From: CAYMCV01 sp964389005
Lineage (GTDB): Bacteria > Bacillota > Clostridia > Lachnospirales > Lachnospiraceae
Reading direction: 5' to 3'
DNA: 20,112 bases
Assembly: GCA_964389005.1 (NCBI GenBank)
Contig: CAYMCV010000040.1
Span: 1-20,112, forward strand
Shown: piece by piece, positions 13,562 through 20,112 of the stretch
How the letters are laid out: each line of letters opens with the position of its first letter
How positions within the stretch are numbered: the stretch's first letter is position 1
Notes under the pieces: model-generated
What the model saw: the letters and a program-made list of their open reading frames with translations, nothing else
Database searches by the model: none
Told to the model about the DNA's origin: nothing
Made by a program: the position numbers and the translations under genes

Positions 13562-14407
13562 TTACATATCCACTTTTATGGTATCAACAAATCGTGCCGG
13601 CAACAATCCGATTCCGTAGGAGTTGCTTGCGGTATACTGAAAGACATAGTAGTTGGCTTGCGTGTCGTCTTCCGAGGTAGCAGATATAAAGAAACAGTTT
13701 TGCTTGAAGATGGACTCCAACGGCAATTGGGGATAAACGGTTTCGATTCGACGCGGCAGAGAAAGACTGCTTGCAGGTAAAATCGACGATACGTATATCG
13801 AAGGGTCGGCAAAAAGCACATCACCGGATTCTTCCCGATATAAGGAATCGATGGAGGTGTTAAACACATAGGCTTCCGATACGATTGCGGCAAGGATTGC
13901 ACCGTCTTCCGTCATCAGAATGGTGTGCGTCAGCGAATTGTCATACTTTTCAAATGTAATTTTTAGCATATTCGCTGAGTAAGTATTGAATGCACGGTCT
14001 GTATAACTATAAACGTCGATATGGTAAGTGTACCAGTTATCATAATCGGATTTCAGCGAATAAGGATAGACACCATTTTGGTAATAGTGCTCTATTTGCA
14101 TCTTGGCCAGTTCTGCGGCTTCGCTCATTGGAAGGGATGCGTTTTCGTCATAGTCGACGGCAGCATAGGTACTTTTTAATGTTCCCGTGGTTAAATTGAT
14201 GCGGTCAATGGGCGAAAGCATCTGAGAGGCTTTCTTGGCAAGCGTGGTACGCGAAGCACGATAGTATTCGGCAGGTGCCGTTTGCAGGGCGTTCAACTGT
14301 GATTCAAATTGATGTTCAAGTACATACTGCGGAACAAACAGACAACAAAGGATAATGATTAATAATAGTATGGCACAAACAATCATGGGGAGGCGTTTAG
14401 TTTTCAT
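13562..14407 (-). CDS. Membrane-anchored protein of unknown function, coupled to the sensor kinase
   Basis: 281 residues. A basic start (MKTKR) and one membrane helix (about 6-30) are followed by an extracytoplasmic domain of some 250 residues with no motif I recognise. It contains alternating aromatic strands (YDNWYTYHIDVYSY) and a T-E-D-G-A-I-L-A-A turn, loosely reminiscent of PepSY or YycH/YycI-type folds, but this is only an impression. The start at 14407 has GGAGG upstream and lies inside the end of the kinase gene (11-base overlap), so the two are translated together. That position suggests an accessory regulator of the kinase. An in-frame upstream start (14452) would lie deeper in the kinase gene without a ribosome site. 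Confidence 0.8.
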   Translation of the reverse strand: MKTKRLPMIVCAILLLIIILCCLFVPQYVLEHQFESQLNALQTAPAEYYRASRTTLAKKASQMLSPIDRINLTTGTLKSTYAAVDYDENASLPMSEAAELAKMQIEHYYQNGVYPYSLKSDYDNWYTYHIDVYSYTDRAFNTYSANMLKITFEKYDNSLTHTILMTEDGAILAAIVSEAYVFNTSIDSLYREESGDVLFADPSIYVSSILPASSLSLPRRIETVYPQLPLESIFKQNCFFISATSEDDTQANYYVFQYTASNSYGIGLLPARFVDTIKVDM

Positions 14408-15821
14408 CAGATACCTCCTTTTTGAATGAAATCGTGATGGTGGTACCGACACCCGGAGTGCTTTCTATATGTAGTTCAGCATTGTGACTGTGAAAAATCA
14501 GTACGGACAGAGACAGTCCCAAACCGGCACCGCCTTCCTGGCGTGAACGTGACTTATCAACCATATAAAATTCATCTGCAATGTGTGCAAGGTGCTCCGC
14601 TTCGATGCCGATACCGAAATCTTGAACCGTAATGAGGAAATCATCCGAACGAAGTTGACCGATAAAACGTATTTTAGATCCCGGTTTTGATGCCTTTCTT
14701 GCGTTGTCAAGCAGATTAATCAAGGCGGATTTGAGCAGATCGGCATCGCCTGTGAGTTGATATTCGTCGCATGATACATGCAAACGTAAATGCTTTTCCT
14801 TCATTGAGGGAGAAACACTGAATTCCACATCATGAAAAAGACGTACGCAATCAACCGGATTGTGGCTGATGGCATGTTGTTTGGTATAAATCAAATCAAA
14901 GAGTTTTTGAGACATCAGTTCCAAACGTTTTCCTTCGTTAAAGATATAGGAGGCGGCAAGAATCTGGTTATCTCGTGACATTTCTTTACGTTGTAACATG
15001 TCCGCGTAACCGATGATGGATGTCATTGGAGTTTTTAACTCATGAGAGAAGTCAGACACAAATTGGTCTTGTTTCTTAATGATTTGTTCCAGTTCTTCAA
15101 CGTGGTCATATACGGATTGCGCCATTTGATTGTAGGTATTCGCAAGCATGCCGATTTCATCGTTGGAATATACAGTTGCGCGGGATGTATAGTCGCCTTT
15201 TCCAAAAGCGTGTGATACACGATTGAGAGATTCCAGCGGTTTGGTTAAAAAGTAGCTGAGCAAAAACATAATGACAGAGCAAGTTGAAATAATGATAAGA
15301 AGCAAAAACCGATAATAAGCAATCTGCGTTCCCATGAGCGTATAAACCTCTGTGATGTCATGCTTGCTGATGATGTTCAGCTTCGCTCCGGAAATCATAC
15401 TGCAAGATGTGGTGTAGACAGAATAACGATCAGATTCTTGCATGATAATGTAGTTCTTCTTGCCAATTTCGGATTTCTGCCAGAGTTCATCCGGGAAAAA
15501 GCCCGGCGTGGAGCGCTTCGAATACACCGGAACGCCGTCATAAAGAACAAATAAATCCGATTGCTCGGAAGTGACATTGGAGATGATATCTTCACAGATG
15601 GCAGTCAGTTCTTTCATGATAACATCGGAATCTTTGCCCGTCATTCCCAACAATTGGTATTCGACAGAAGCCTGAAGAATGTTATTTTCATCGACAGCGC
15701 TCTTGATTTGCGAGTCCAAAGCAAGATTCATGTTCTTGTCAATAACAAATATGCAGGAAATGCCGATTGCCAAAGACAGCAATAGGATATTCATCATCAA
15801 TACTTTATAGCGAAATTTCAT
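14397..15821 (-). CDS. Sensor histidine kinase, HAMP type
   Basis: A 474-residue membrane kinase. Helix 1 lies at about 8-27, an extracytoplasmic sensor region at 28-168 and helix 2 at 171-193. A HAMP linker follows to about 245, then the DHp domain with the phospho-accepting His260 in FSHELKTPMTSIIGYADML. The ATPase domain has the N box LINLLDNARKA (368-378), the G1 box DFGIGIE (401-407) and the G2 box GGAGLGLSL (430-438). The signal is unknown. The start at 15821 has GGAGGA eight bases upstream. It lies 35 bases after the response regulator and overlaps the membrane protein gene behind it, so the three form one operon. All catalytic motifs look intact. Confidence 0.93.
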   Translation of the reverse strand: MKFRYKVLMMNILLLSLAIGISCIFVIDKNMNLALDSQIKSAVDENNILQASVEYQLLGMTGKDSDVIMKELTAICEDIISNVTSEQSDLFVLYDGVPVYSKRSTPGFFPDELWQKSEIGKKNYIIMQESDRYSVYTTSCSMISGAKLNIISKHDITEVYTLMGTQIAYYRFLLLIIISTCSVIMFLLSYFLTKPLESLNRVSHAFGKGDYTSRATVYSNDEIGMLANTYNQMAQSVYDHVEELEQIIKKQDQFVSDFSHELKTPMTSIIGYADMLQRKEMSRDNQILAASYIFNEGKRLELMSQKLFDLIYTKQHAISHNPVDCVRLFHDVEFSVSPSMKEKHLRLHVSCDEYQLTGDADLLKSALINLLDNARKASKPGSKIRFIGQLRSDDFLITVQDFGIGIEAEHLAHIADEFYMVDKSRSRQEGGAGLGLSLSVLIFHSHNAELHIESTPGVGTTITISFKKEVSDEN

Positions 15822-15856
15822 CGAATTTCCTCCGCGTGCGAGTGTAATGTACTACA

Positions 15857-16516
15857 CTATGGAATTCTTTCGAGGCGATAACCGACCTTATGAATTGTTT
15901 TCAGGTGATCGAACAGTTCTGCTTTTTTGCGGAGCCTTTGAATATGTAAATCCAACGTTCTGGTGTTGCCGCATTCCTCTTGACCCCATACGGATTCGTA
16001 GATTTGTTCGCGAAACAATGTGATATCCACGTTTTGAACAAAAAGCACCAACAGTTCAAATTCTTTCGGTGTTAATTCAATCAATGCATCGCCCTTGTGC
16101 ACGATGCGATTGTCCAAGTCGATATTGAGAAGACCATAGATGAGAGTGGAGTCACCTTTGTGAAATCTGCGGAGTACCACATGAATGCGTGCCAATAATT
16201 CAACAATTTCAAAAGGCTTGACAATATAGTCTTCAGCGCCCATGGACAATCCTTTTACGCGGTCCGTCAGTCCTGACTTGGCAGTTAGGAAGATAACAGG
16301 TATGCGTAATGATTTGATGTATTGAAACAGTTCGTAACCGTCGATTTTGGGAAGCATAATATCTAAAAGGACCAAATCAAACTGCTCGTTTTCAAGGATA
16401 TTTGCCGCATCAAGGCCATCGACTGCACAAGTACAATCGTAACCAGCGTCCGACAAATTCATTCGGATGAGATCGCGGATGGGTTTTTCATCTTCTACAA
16501 TCAGTATTTTCTCCAT
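15857..16516 (-). CDS. OmpR-family response regulator
   Basis: A 219-residue two-domain regulator. The receiver domain has the acidic pocket (ED at 9-10), the phosphorylation site Asp52 (LLDIMLPK), Thr78 and Lys100 (YIVKPFE). The DNA-binding winged helix (about 125-219) contains ELTPKEFELLVLFV, NTRTLDLHIQRLRKK and the IHKVGYRLE ending. The start MEKILIVEDE at 16516 fits the family and has AGAGGA upstream; a longer in-frame start at 16558 would add residues not found in the family. It pairs with the kinase immediately downstream and most likely controls its own operon and the divergent lipoprotein operon through repeats in 16590-16760. Confidence 0.94.
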   Translation of the reverse strand: MEKILIVEDEKPIRDLIRMNLSDAGYDCTCAVDGLDAANILENEQFDLVLLDIMLPKIDGYELFQYIKSLRIPVIFLTAKSGLTDRVKGLSMGAEDYIVKPFEIVELLARIHVVLRRFHKGDSTLIYGLLNIDLDNRIVHKGDALIELTPKEFELLVLFVQNVDITLFREQIYESVWGQEECGNTRTLDLHIQRLRKKAELFDHLKTIHKVGYRLERIP

Positions 16517-16589
16517 AAGAAGTCCTCTTTTGACACTCATAATATCATGATATCGCATGGCCTACGTCTCCGTGAGTTTTTCGTCTTAT

Positions 16590-16634
16590 AGGCTCTTTTG
16601 CGCATGCGCATAGCTATGAAAGGCTCGCTTGCGC
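16590..16634. repeat. Imperfect 14-nt direct repeat flanking palindromes
   Basis: AGGCTCTTTTGCGC (16590-16603) and AGGCTCGCTTGCGC (16621-16634) match at 12 of 14 bases and begin 31 bases apart, about three helical turns. Between them lie TGCGCATGCGCA and CATAGCTATG. They cover the predicted start of the regulator transcript, so they could be an operator or leader structure. Confidence 0.6.
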
Positions 16635-16636
16635 TC

Positions 16637-16645
16637 ATTATATCA
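16637..16645 (-). promoter_or_regulatory. Extended -10 promoter of the response regulator operon
   Basis: On the minus strand these bases read TGATATAAT, a perfect extended -10. No good -35 is present at the right distance (TGTTTT at 17 bases), which is common for extended -10 promoters. Transcription would start near 16630 and give a leader of about 114 bases. Confidence 0.55.
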
Positions 16646-16724
16646 TACATTTTTTGATAAAAACATCCGTGGGTTGGCTAAAATCATGAATTTTTTTTTC
16701 TTTTTATAGAAATTGTTGTATAAT

Positions 16725-16760
16725 TGATACAATTCTGATACATTTCTGGATTATGATACA
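16725..16760 (+). promoter_or_regulatory. TGATACA direct repeats, possible response regulator binding site
   Basis: TGATACA occurs at 16725-16731, 16736-16742 and 16754-16760. The first two start 11 bases apart, the one-turn spacing typical of OmpR-family sites. They lie just downstream of a TATAAT (16719-16724) that lacks a -35, and upstream of an extended -10-like TGATATAGA (16771-16779), so they could repress one promoter or activate the other. Confidence 0.4.
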
Positions 16761-16773
16761 GACAGAATCATGA

Positions 16774-16779
16774 TATAGA
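16774..16779 (+). promoter_or_regulatory. Candidate -10 of the lipoprotein operon
   Basis: TATAGA preceded by TGA (16771-16773), an extended -10-like element. No -35 resembling TTGACA lies 16-18 bases upstream (TTATGA at 16751-16756), which would fit an activator-dependent promoter. A second candidate is TATAAT at 16719-16724. Confidence 0.35.
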
Positions 16780-16796
16780 TGCGAAAAATCATAGAG

Positions 16797-16822
16797 CATC
16801 GGTGCCGATGACAGCCATCGGC
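16797..16822 (+). repeat. Two mutually exclusive hairpins before the lipoprotein ribosome site
   Basis: The central CCGATG (16805-16810) can pair with CATCGG upstream (16797-16802) or with CATCGG downstream (16816-16821; the latter extends to GCCGATG with CATCGGC). They end six bases before the GGAGG of the lipoprotein gene. They may equally be a double-stranded binding site with three CATCGG half-sites. Confidence 0.5.
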
Positions 16823-16840
16823 AGAATGGAGGCAAATTCT

Positions 16841-18286
16841 ATGAAGTATAAATCATTTTTAGCAATTGCCCTTGTATTGGTCATCTGTCTGTCCGGATGT
16901 AAAGGAAACGGAGAAGGAAGTATTGCTGAGGATTATGAACGTTTGAACGAGGAGATTGGCCAATCGGAGAATTCGGAGATACAGGTGACGGAAGCGGAGA
17001 TTCCGGAGCATATGGATTATGAGGTATTCAGTGCCAGTGGGATGAGTTCCATCGATTGCAATGCGGATGTGCAAGCAATCGGTTTAAAGAACGCGGCGAT
17101 AATAGAGATTACAGAAACAGAAATAACAGACGAATATCTTTTGGATTTGGCAGACAAATTGTTTGACGGCGGTTACACGGTTAAAAAGCCGTATTGTATC
17201 TGTACTATGGATGAATTGCTTGCAGAGAGGGATTATATCAAGGAAATGCTTTCGGAGTATCCGGAGGATGAAGGTCGTGTATGTGAGACAATGTATGAAG
17301 TAGTTAATTACATTGAAGATTTTAATGAAGAACGTGTCCGTGACCTCGAAGAGGGAGAAGTCATTGTTCATGTGGAATACTCGGGAATTTTTATCAATGG
17401 ATTATATGGGCCGGAAGAACGGTCTTTTGATATTGCAATGATTCAGGGAACGATTGGTGACAGAGTGTTTCAACTCTACTATGGCTTGGAAGGTGAATCA
17501 ATGACTTTGAAATTGCGTCCGTTGACACCCTATGTCAGAACCAGCGATTTGTGTAACATGGAATCAACACTCTACGAAGAATTATTTGGAGAGAACATTT
17601 GTAATCTTGATGATAGCAGAACTATGGCGGAGAGCATTTTAAATGATATCGGGTATGCGGATTTTAAAGAACATGATGTTGCCAAGAGAAGATGTCAGGA
17701 CAGCGAATATGTACCTTACTTAGACGGATACTATTTCTGGTATTCCAGAGATATCAACGGATACGAAAATTCTATTTATGACAATCCACGTGCCATTCTC
17801 TATGATGAATTAAAAGAAGGACGCGGACTTCATGCCGGACAGGAATACATTTGTATCAAAATTGACCATGAAGGTCTGGTCGGAATCGAGTTCGGCAGTC
17901 GTTACACGATAGGAAAGACCTTGTCCGAAAATGTTCAGTTAATGGATTTTGCACAGATTGATGAGATTGCACAAAAACATATGGCGGAAGTGATTGAAAA
18001 ATTTGAAGATACATATGATTATGAGACATACAGTGAATTGCTGGAGTCATTTTCTCCGGTCACTTCAATCGATGAAATCGCATTTACTTATATTCCGATT
18101 CAATATGACGGAAAGTTCGTTTATGTACCGGCATGGGCATATTTGTCAAACCATAATTATTACAGTGACAACGACTCATATACCAATCAGTATGCATTGA
18201 TGGCAATCAATGCAATTGATGGCAGTATCATACATATGGATAGAAACAAGCAGTTTGCGTTAGCCTTTTGGTGGGACGAACCGTAA
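16841..18286 (+). CDS. Lipoprotein of unknown function (full-length relative of 2807-3865)
   Basis: 481 residues with a clear lipoprotein signal (MKYKSFLAIALVLVICLSGC, lipidated Cys20), then an acidic linker to about 60 and a large extracytoplasmic part. Residues 100-200 are helical and contain KKPYCICTMDELLAE (115-129), shared with the truncated relative near spmB. The C-terminal part has FVYVPAWAYLSNHNYY and an A-I-N-A-I-D-G-S-I-I turn. I do not recognise an enzyme motif; it may belong to the group catalogued as DUF6034. The start at 16841 has GGAGG eight bases upstream; the GTG at 16802 in frame would precede the signal peptide. It is followed after 46 bases by two adaptor lipoproteins, so a role at the outer face of a transport or envelope-stress system is likely but inferred. 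Confidence 0.85.
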   Translation: MKYKSFLAIALVLVICLSGCKGNGEGSIAEDYERLNEEIGQSENSEIQVTEAEIPEHMDYEVFSASGMSSIDCNADVQAIGLKNAAIIEITETEITDEYLLDLADKLFDGGYTVKKPYCICTMDELLAERDYIKEMLSEYPEDEGRVCETMYEVVNYIEDFNEERVRDLEEGEVIVHVEYSGIFINGLYGPEERSFDIAMIQGTIGDRVFQLYYGLEGESMTLKLRPLTPYVRTSDLCNMESTLYEELFGENICNLDDSRTMAESILNDIGYADFKEHDVAKRRCQDSEYVPYLDGYYFWYSRDINGYENSIYDNPRAILYDELKEGRGLHAGQEYICIKIDHEGLVGIEFGSRYTIGKTLSENVQLMDFAQIDEIAQKHMAEVIEKFEDTYDYETYSELLESFSPVTSIDEIAFTYIPIQYDGKFVYVPAWAYLSNHNYYSDNDSYTNQYALMAINAIDGSIIHMDRNKQFALAFWWDEP

Positions 18287-18332
18287 GGAATAAAGTCGAG
18301 ATAAAAGTTATTGGAGAAGAAGGGAGTACCCG

Positions 18333-19316
18333 ATGAAGAAAAGAATCGTTCTATTATTCGCAGCGTCATTGTTACTGACGGGGTGTGCGGAAGGGAGCAA
18401 TGCCAAGATGCCGCCTGTTACGGTGGATCATTATGACAGGATTATTTATGAGACCGTACCTGTGGAGCGCAGAGATGTCAAACCGGAAATTGAGTTGAGA
18501 CTGGATTGTGAATCATACTCCAGAAAATCATACAGCGTTTCCCGTGACGATATGGAGGTTGACAAGGTATTTGTCAGTGTCGGCGACCGTGTTTCGGCCG
18601 GTGATGTATTAATCTCCTGTAAGGCCGGCGATATTTCCGATAAAATCAAGGCGTATGAGACCAAAATTGAGAAAAATCAGATTATGTATGAGCATTACGA
18701 ACAACTGAATGCCATTGATCAAACCGAAAACAATGACGTCGTGCTTGAACAACTCAAGAGAAACATTGATTTGGATCGGATGTATGTGAGCGAATTGAGG
18801 GCGCGTCTTGCTTCCTATAACATCGTTGCCGAGGCAGACGGGGTGATTTTGGATATTGCCGAAGGATTGGAAGAATCCACAGTCGGTAAGACCAAAAACA
18901 TCATTTCCGTGATATACAGTGACGGTATTTTTACCACCGTTTCCGAAAAACAGATTGAGTTTGATACGGAGGAGATATATGAAGCTTATTTCGGAGCAAC
19001 TTACTATCTGATGCAATACGTTTCCATGACCGAAGATAAGGGAAGATACACGTATACATTTAAGGCAATCAGCGATGGCCAGGATTTTTGCAGTAAAGAA
19101 ACTTTGGTGATGAATGTAATCCAGCCGATGCTAAGCGGTGCGCTCTGTGTCCCGGAGGATTGCGTCAATAAAGTGGATGATATTTATGTTGTTTACCTTT
19201 TAGATGAAAACGGTTTTAAAAGGGCACGGGAAGTCACTATCGGTATTACAATTGACGGAATGACAGTTATTGAATCGGGTTTGAGTGACGGAGATGAGGT
19301 GGTTCAAAATGAGTAA
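18333..19316 (+). CDS. Membrane-fusion (HlyD/MacA-like) adaptor lipoprotein, first copy
   Basis: 327 residues. A lipoprotein signal with lipobox LTGC (Cys18) is followed by the adaptor plan. The first half of a lipoyl-like domain is at about 74-96 (VFVSVGDRVSAGDVLISC), an alpha-helical hairpin at 99-162 and the second lipoyl half at 163-190 (IVAEADGVILDI). A beta-barrel region and a membrane-proximal end (GITIDGMTVIESGLSDGDEVV) follow. In Firmicutes such lipid-anchored adaptors usually serve MacB-type ABC exporters instead of RND pumps. The hairpin is short, as expected without an outer-membrane channel. The start at 18333 follows AGGGAG. Its stop overlaps the next adaptor by eight bases. Confidence 0.85.
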   Translation: MKKRIVLLFAASLLLTGCAEGSNAKMPPVTVDHYDRIIYETVPVERRDVKPEIELRLDCESYSRKSYSVSRDDMEVDKVFVSVGDRVSAGDVLISCKAGDISDKIKAYETKIEKNQIMYEHYEQLNAIDQTENNDVVLEQLKRNIDLDRMYVSELRARLASYNIVAEADGVILDIAEGLEESTVGKTKNIISVIYSDGIFTTVSEKQIEFDTEEIYEAYFGATYYLMQYVSMTEDKGRYTYTFKAISDGQDFCSKETLVMNVIQPMLSGALCVPEDCVNKVDDIYVVYLLDENGFKRAREVTIGITIDGMTVIESGLSDGDEVVQNE

Positions 19317-20112
19317 AAGAAGAATTGTTAGTTTGTTCATTATTGTAACTTTGATGGTATCTATGTTTTCCGGTTGCAATCAAAAAGAAGTAGCGATTCC
19401 GGAATTGAACGATCCGGTTGCGGTCAGAGAATCGTTTCGACCGGTAGATTACGGTGATGTAGGTAAAATTGAACTATTGTACGGCGATGTGGTTCCGATG
19501 GATCGGTGTTATTTTTGGAAGATTTCATCAACGGTGGATAAGATACATGTACAACTCGGTGATTATGTGGAGGCCGGTGAAGTACTTGCATCGGCAAGCG
19601 TCGGAACAATCCGCGAAGAAATAGCGGATTTGAATGCACAAATAAAGCACAAGAATGAAGTTTATGCCATAGAACTGGAAAACTACGGATATAAGCACAA
19701 AGAATTGGAATATGCCACTGTTGTTGCACAAGGGACCACACAGGCAGAACAAGCAGGCAAAAACATACAGCAGTTAGAAGAAAATCACAGATTTGATGAG
19801 CAATTGCATGAATTTGAGATTGAACAGTTAAAGGAAGAGATTGCCGAGCGACAGAAGTTAATTGAAAAAGAAACCTTGGTTGCAGATACTTCGGGATATG
19901 TTACCTATATCAAAGACATGTCGGAGAGCAACAGAGCGGCAGCGTATGAGAATGTTGTAATTGTTTCTGATTACGAGAACAGTTATATTGAATTATCTTC
20001 TATAAGTATGGCATCGCTAAGCAGAAGCAAGATTACGATTTATTCAAGATACTATACCGAAATCAACGCAGAGCGATATTACTTGGAAGAATATGAGTAT
20101 TCAGCCGAGGAG
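19309..20112 (+). CDS. Membrane-fusion adaptor lipoprotein, second copy, 3' end outside window
   Basis: An open frame of 268 codons without a stop before the window end. It starts at ATG 19309, inside the end of the first adaptor gene. The signal MSKRRIVSLF leads to lipobox FSGC (Cys23). A lipoyl-like half lies at about 74-97 (VDKIHVQLGDYVEAGEVLAS). A longer helical hairpin than in the first copy spans about 99-188, rich in Glu, Gln and Lys. The second lipoyl half starts at 190 (LVADTSGYVTYI). The two adaptors share a plan but are diverged, so they are probably partners and not recent duplicates. An ABC ATPase and permease would be expected further downstream; this is inference from the family. 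Confidence 0.85.
   Translation, partial: MSKRRIVSLFIIVTLMVSMFSGCNQKEVAIPELNDPVAVRESFRPVDYGDVGKIELLYGDVVPMDRCYFWKISSTVDKIHVQLGDYVEAGEVLASASVGTIREEIADLNAQIKHKNEVYAIELENYGYKHKELEYATVVAQGTTQAEQAGKNIQQLEENHRFDEQLHEFEIEQLKEEIAERQKLIEKETLVADTSGYVTYIKDMSESNRAAAYENVVIVSDYENSYIELSSISMASLSRSKITIYSRYYTEINAERYYLEEYEYSAEE

Larger units (their letters stand above)
16517..16840. other. Divergent control region between the two-component and lipoprotein operons
   Basis: 324 bases without a gene. From left to right it holds the regulator leader with palindrome ATATCATGATAT (16542-16553), an imperfect direct repeat (16590-16603 and 16621-16634) flanking palindromes TGCGCATGCGCA (16599-16610) and CATAGCTATG (16609-16618), and a minus-strand extended -10 (16637-16645). 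Further right come a long T run (16691-16699), candidate plus-strand -10 elements, three TGATACA copies, and two alternative hairpins before the lipoprotein ribosome site. Confidence 0.8.

Noticed and set aside
15841..15858. Inverted repeat AGTGTA-N6-TACACT between regulator and kinase genes
   Set aside because: Arms of six bases overlapping the regulator stop; too short to separate from chance and with no T run to make a terminator.

Overview
The window looks like a chromosomal segment of a low-to-medium GC, endospore-forming Firmicute, most likely Clostridia and probably Lachnospiraceae. This is inferred from gene content and gene order, from AGGAGG-type ribosome binding sites and sigma-A style promoters, and from the lipoprotein families. 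No database search was possible. I see no rRNA, tRNA, CRISPR array, insertion sequence or phage gene.

Layout. (1) 1-2758, + strand: the 3' part of a GGDEF-EAL cyclic-di-GMP protein, an overlapping PaaI-like thioesterase, and the sporulation pair spmA-spmB behind a candidate sigma-E promoter. (2) 2759-5284, +: an N-terminally truncated relative of a lipoprotein found later in the window, then a PEGA-domain lipoprotein with a Ser-Glu-Lys-Thr repeat linker. (3) 5303-13270, +: a block whose order matches the Bacillus subtilis yabN(mazG)-yabO-yabP-yabQ-divIC-spoIIE-tilS-hprT-ftsH region. Here it reads mazG, hup (HU), rqcP, yabP, yabQ, divIC, spoIIE, tilS, hpt, ftsH. It is split by terminators after hup, rqcP and divIC, and by promoters before hup, yabP, spoIIE and tilS. 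SpoIIE lacks its usual multi-pass membrane half. Its promoter has a 21-nt spacer and a Spo0A box over the -35 element. (4) 13271-13561: a gene-free gap with an orphan strong promoter and terminator, read here as a small RNA gene of about 90 nt, followed by a large two-way terminator hairpin. (5) 13562-16516, - strand: an OmpR-type response regulator, a sensor histidine kinase and an overlapping membrane-anchored protein of unknown function. (6) 16517-16840: a divergent control region rich in direct repeats and palindromes. (7) 16841-20112, +: a lipoprotein of unknown function and two tandem membrane-fusion (HlyD/MacA-like) lipoproteins, the last cut by the window end.

How it fits together. 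The central block links housekeeping (NTP clean-up, nucleoid protein, ribosome rescue, tRNA lysidine, purine salvage, FtsH) to cell division and sporulation; the sigma-E and Spo0A-like signals sit at the sporulation genes. The right-hand part looks like a self-contained envelope module: a two-component system with an accessory membrane protein, divergent from a lipoprotein and two adaptor operon that probably continues into an ABC exporter beyond the window. The truncated copy near spmB shows that the lipoprotein family has a second, damaged locus.
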